Shown here piece by piece: positions 6,548 through 8,587 of a DNA stretch of 8,587 nucleotides (positions are counted from its first letter, which is position 1; each line of letters starts with the position of its first letter). Source of the DNA: JAAEQG01 sp023133475. Lineage in GTDB: Bacteria; Planctomycetota; Phycisphaerae; UBA1845. Where the stretch lies: assembly GCA_030631415.1 (NCBI GenBank), contig DAOVLE010000222.1, positions 1 to 8,587 on the forward strand, written 5' to 3'. A model generated the notes under the pieces. It ran no database searches. It was not told the DNA's origin and was given only the letters and a program-made list of their open reading frames with translations. The position numbers and the translations under genes were made by a program.

Positions 6548-8359
6548 TTATCGACCCCGTGCGGCGCGTTTGCGGTCGGATTCGGTCAGGTGGCGTTTGC
6601 GCAGGCGGATGGCGTCGGGCGTGACTTCGACAAGCTCGTCGTCTTCGATGAATCCCAACGCGATTTCGAGCACGATCTCGCGCGGCGTCTTGAGGACTAC
6701 CGTCTTGTCGGCAGCGGCGGCGCGGATGTTTGTCAGCTTCTTGCCGCGACAGACATTCACCACAATGTCGCCGTCGCGGCAGTTCTCGCCGACGATCTGG
6801 CCCTCGTAGACCTGCCGGCCCGGCGAGGTAAACATGATGCCGCGGTCGGCAAGGCTGTCGAGGGCATAAGCGGTGACCTGGCCGGACTCGCTGGCGACCA
6901 GGACACCGTTGGTGCGGTGGGGGATGCTGCCGCGGAAGAACTCGTATTCGTAAAAGTTATGGTGCATGATGATGGTGCCCTGTGTTGCCGTCATCATGCG
7001 GTTGCGCAAACCGATCAGGCCGCGGGCAGGGACGGTGAACTCGATATGCGATCGTTCGCCGCTTGTTTCCATCCTGTTGCAAATTGCCCGGCGGAGCCCC
7101 ATGAGCTCCATGACGGGGCCGACGTGGGTGGTCGGCACGTCGACGATGCACTTCTCGATCGGCTCAGTCTTCTTGCCGTCCAGCTCGCGGAAGATGACCT
7201 TCGGCTTGCTGACGGCAAGTTCGTATCCTTCACGACGCATATTCTCAATCAACACCGAGAGGTGCAGCACGCCGCGGCCGGAGACGTGAAACTCGTCGGG
7301 GGTGGCCCCAGGCTCGACGCGGAGAGCGACGTTGCGCTGGAGCTCCTTTTCGAGCCGCTCGCGGAGGCAGACGCTGGTCAGAAACTTGCCGGAGCGGCCG
7401 GTGAAGGGCGAGTCGTTGATGCGGAAGGTCATGTGCAGCGTGGGCTCGTCGATGCGGACAATCGGCAGCGGCTTGGGATCATCAGGGTCGGCGATTGTGT
7501 TGCCGATGTCGACGGAGTTGAGCCCGACGACGGCACAGATGTCGCCGGCGGCGACTTGATCGACCTTGTTGCGACCGAGTCCGTCAAAGACGTAGAGTTC
7601 GCCGATTTTTTCATTCGTTTGGGTGCCGTCGCGATGGATGACCGTAACATTGCGGGCGGCGTTGATCGTGCCGGCGAAGACGCGGCCGATGCCGATGCGG
7701 CCGACGTAGTCGTTGTAGTCGATGGTGGTGATGAGCATCTGGAGCGGAGCAGCGGGATCGACTTCCGGCGTCGGCACGTGTTCGAGGATCGTATCGAACA
7801 GAACAAAGATGTTATCGGGGCACTTGTCGGGGTCGAGCGTGGCGTAGCCGTGCGTCGCGGAGGCGTAGACTGTTGGGAAATCGAGTGCGTTTTCGTCGAC
7901 GCCAAGCTCGATGAATAGATCGAGGACCTCGTCCTGGACATCGGTGGGGCGGGTGTCGGGGCGGTCGATCTTGTTGATGACCACAATCGGGCGCAGGCCA
8001 AACTCGAAGGCCTTGCGCAGCACGAATGTCGTCTGCGGCATGGGGCCTTCAAACGCGTCGACGAGCAGCAGGCAGCCGTCAGCCATCTTGAGAACGCGCT
8101 CGACCTCGCCGCCGAAGTCGGCATGCCCGGGCGTGTCGATCAGGTTGATCTTGGTGCCCTTGTAGCGGATGGCGATGTTCTTGGAGCGGATGGTGATGCC
8201 GCGCTCGCGCTCGAGGTCGTCGGAGTCGAGGATACGTTCGCCCTTGAGCTGTGCCTCGCGGAATTGGCCGCACTGGCGGAGCATCTGATCGACCAGCGTG
8301 GTTTTGCCGTGGTCGACGTGAGCGATGATGGCAACGTTACGGATGGATTGGTTGGTCAC
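6548..8359 (-). CDS. typA: Ribosome-associated translational GTPase TypA/BipA
   Basis: A 603-residue cytoplasmic GTPase of the EF-G/LepA class that binds the 70S ribosome. In studied bacteria it aids 50S assembly and growth under cold or other stress. All G motifs are visible: G1 AHVDHGKT (13-20), G2 RGITI (53-57), G3 DTPGH (75-79), G4 NKID (129-132) and the SATHG G5 region. The EF-G-like beta-barrel and alpha/beta domains and the BipA-specific C-terminal domain follow (RGLIGLRN and the FTSPGRQVYEGQIVGE region are typical). Length is close to E. coli BipA (about 607). The start is the GTG at 8359, with AGGAAG 8 bases upstream and the usual TNQSIRNVAIIAHVDHGKTT beginning. The frame stays open 43 codons further to an ATG at 8488, but that extension translates a palindromic repeat (EGEALAEP) and is unlikely to be protein. 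It is convergent with the pullulanase gene and functionally unrelated to it. Confidence 0.96.
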   Translation of the reverse strand: MTNQSIRNVAIIAHVDHGKTTLVDQMLRQCGQFREAQLKGERILDSDDLERERGITIRSKNIAIRYKGTKINLIDTPGHADFGGEVERVLKMADGCLLLVDAFEGPMPQTTFVLRKAFEFGLRPIVVINKIDRPDTRPTDVQDEVLDLFIELGVDENALDFPTVYASATHGYATLDPDKCPDNIFVLFDTILEHVPTPEVDPAAPLQMLITTIDYNDYVGRIGIGRVFAGTINAARNVTVIHRDGTQTNEKIGELYVFDGLGRNKVDQVAAGDICAVVGLNSVDIGNTIADPDDPKPLPIVRIDEPTLHMTFRINDSPFTGRSGKFLTSVCLRERLEKELQRNVALRVEPGATPDEFHVSGRGVLHLSVLIENMRREGYELAVSKPKVIFRELDGKKTEPIEKCIVDVPTTHVGPVMELMGLRRAICNRMETSGERSHIEFTVPARGLIGLRNRMMTATQGTIIMHHNFYEYEFFRGSIPHRTNGVLVASESGQVTAYALDSLADRGIMFTSPGRQVYEGQIVGENCRDGDIVVNVCRGKKLTNIRAAAADKTVVLKTPREIVLEIALGFIEDDELVEVTPDAIRLRKRHLTESDRKRAARGR

Positions 8360-8367
8360 TTTGTCTT

Positions 8368-8373
8368 CTTCCT
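8368..8373 (-). promoter_or_regulatory. SD sequence of typA, decides the GTG start
   Basis: On the minus strand AGGAAG precedes the GTG at 8359 by 8 bases. It is the only good SD near the conserved TypA N-terminus, and it favours the GTG over the upstream in-frame ATG at 8488. Confidence 0.8.
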
Positions 8374-8404
8374 TTGTAAACAGCGGGCGGTTGGCGACGC
8401 CCTT

Positions 8405-8481
8405 GGGAGGGCGAACCTCCTGGTGAGCCGTCGGCCCTGCCGCCAAGGACGGAATCGGCTCAGCCAGAGCCTCGCCCTCCC
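8405..8481. repeat. Large imperfect palindrome upstream of typA
   Basis: Two 26-base arms (8405-8430 and 8456-8481) are inverted copies around a 25-base loop. Both outer ends carry GGGAGGGCGA / TCGCCCTCCC, and both inner ends carry GAGCCG / CGGCTC. The mismatches are clustered in the middle of the arms. I recall similar elements (GGGAGGGCGAGGCTC type) as common dispersed repeats in planctomycete genomes; this should be confirmed by search. Depending on where the typA promoter lies, it is either in the 5' leader or upstream of the promoter. It is also open in the typA frame, which creates a false N-terminal extension. Confidence 0.85.
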
Positions 8482-8505
8482 GGTTCAACCCGCAGTCTCA
8501 GGGTT

Positions 8506-8527
8506 GACAGTGCACTAGTGCTCTGTC
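8506..8527. repeat. 22-base near-perfect palindrome
   Basis: GACAGTGCACT (8506-8516) and AGTGCTCTGTC (8517-8527) are inverted copies with a single mismatched pair (8511/8522) and no spacer. With no loop it is better suited to a dimeric DNA-binding protein or a mobile-element end than to an RNA hairpin. It lies about 150 bases upstream of the typA start. No regulator can be named. Confidence 0.7.
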
Positions 8528-8551
8528 GCCCATAAACTGATGGTTGGGTGG

Positions 8552-8571
8552 CCCATGGCTTTAGCCGTGGG
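8552..8571. repeat. Short hairpin with arms CCCATGGCT / AGCCGTGGG
   Basis: The arms 8552-8560 and 8563-8571 pair with one T-G mismatch around TT. The neighbouring GGGTGG (8546-8551) recalls the GGGTGGCACGG arms at 6401 and 6487, so it may belong to a related family of dispersed repeats. It is near the window edge and could extend beyond it. Confidence 0.55.
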
Positions 8572-8587
8572 GGACGCGAATTGCATC

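Noticed and set aside
6590..7918. 442-codon open frame on the plus strand opposite typA
   Set aside because: It is fully antisense to a highly conserved gene. Its composition (rich in D, A, V, G) is what GC-rich codon bias gives on the opposite strand, and no family motif is visible.
8504..8536. Possible plus-strand promoter, TTGACA at 8504 with CATAAA at 8531
   Set aside because: The spacing is 21 bases, too long for a sigma-70 type promoter, and the TTGACA overlaps the palindrome at 8506-8527.
1..8587. CRISPR array, defence island, phage or transposase genes
   Set aside because: The repeats are not regularly spaced with unique spacers, and no Cas, nuclease, integrase or transposase motifs appear in the three real genes.

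Overview
The window holds three complete genes separated by repeat-rich spacers. The organism is probably a GC-rich bacterium of the PVC group, most likely a planctomycete. This is inferred from three things: the C-terminal module of the first gene, a type I know from many planctomycete and verrucomicrobial secreted proteins; the Shine-Dalgarno (SD) sequences with ATG/GTG starts; and the several families of short palindromic and heptameric intergenic repeats. No rRNA, tRNA, CRISPR array or transposase gene is present, so the phylum cannot be fixed from the sequence alone.

Layout. Bases 1-432 are non-coding: a palindromic repeat copy, a 13-base direct repeat and a long pyrimidine-rich heptamer tract. 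Bases 433-3783 (+) encode a secreted, multidomain family GH31 glycosidase. After a 63-base spacer made almost entirely of two hairpin repeats, bases 3847-6366 (+) encode a secreted type I pullulanase (CBM41, CBM48, GH13). Bases 6367-6547 are a spacer between convergent genes, packed with inverted repeats. Bases 6548-8359 (-) encode the translational GTPase TypA/BipA. Its upstream region (8360-8587) holds a large imperfect palindrome and two smaller ones.

Working together. The two glycosidases form a plausible two-gene unit for breaking down alpha-glucans such as starch, glycogen or pullulan outside the cytoplasm. The pullulanase would cut alpha-1,6 branches and the GH31 enzyme would remove terminal alpha-linked sugars; the exact GH31 substrate is not determined. 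TypA is a housekeeping gene on the opposite strand and is functionally unrelated.

The most unusual feature is the repeat family with arms GTAGGGCGGG / CCCGCC. One copy supplies the stop codon of the GH31 gene, one begins directly after the typA stop codon, a diverged copy lies 15 bases after the pullulanase stop, and one perfect hairpin ends one base before the pullulanase SD. Two longer copies in the same orientation (30 of 33 bases identical) flank the whole glycosidase pair. I see no clear sign of a new defence or mobile system; the novelty here lies in the repeats and in the domain architecture of the GH31 protein.
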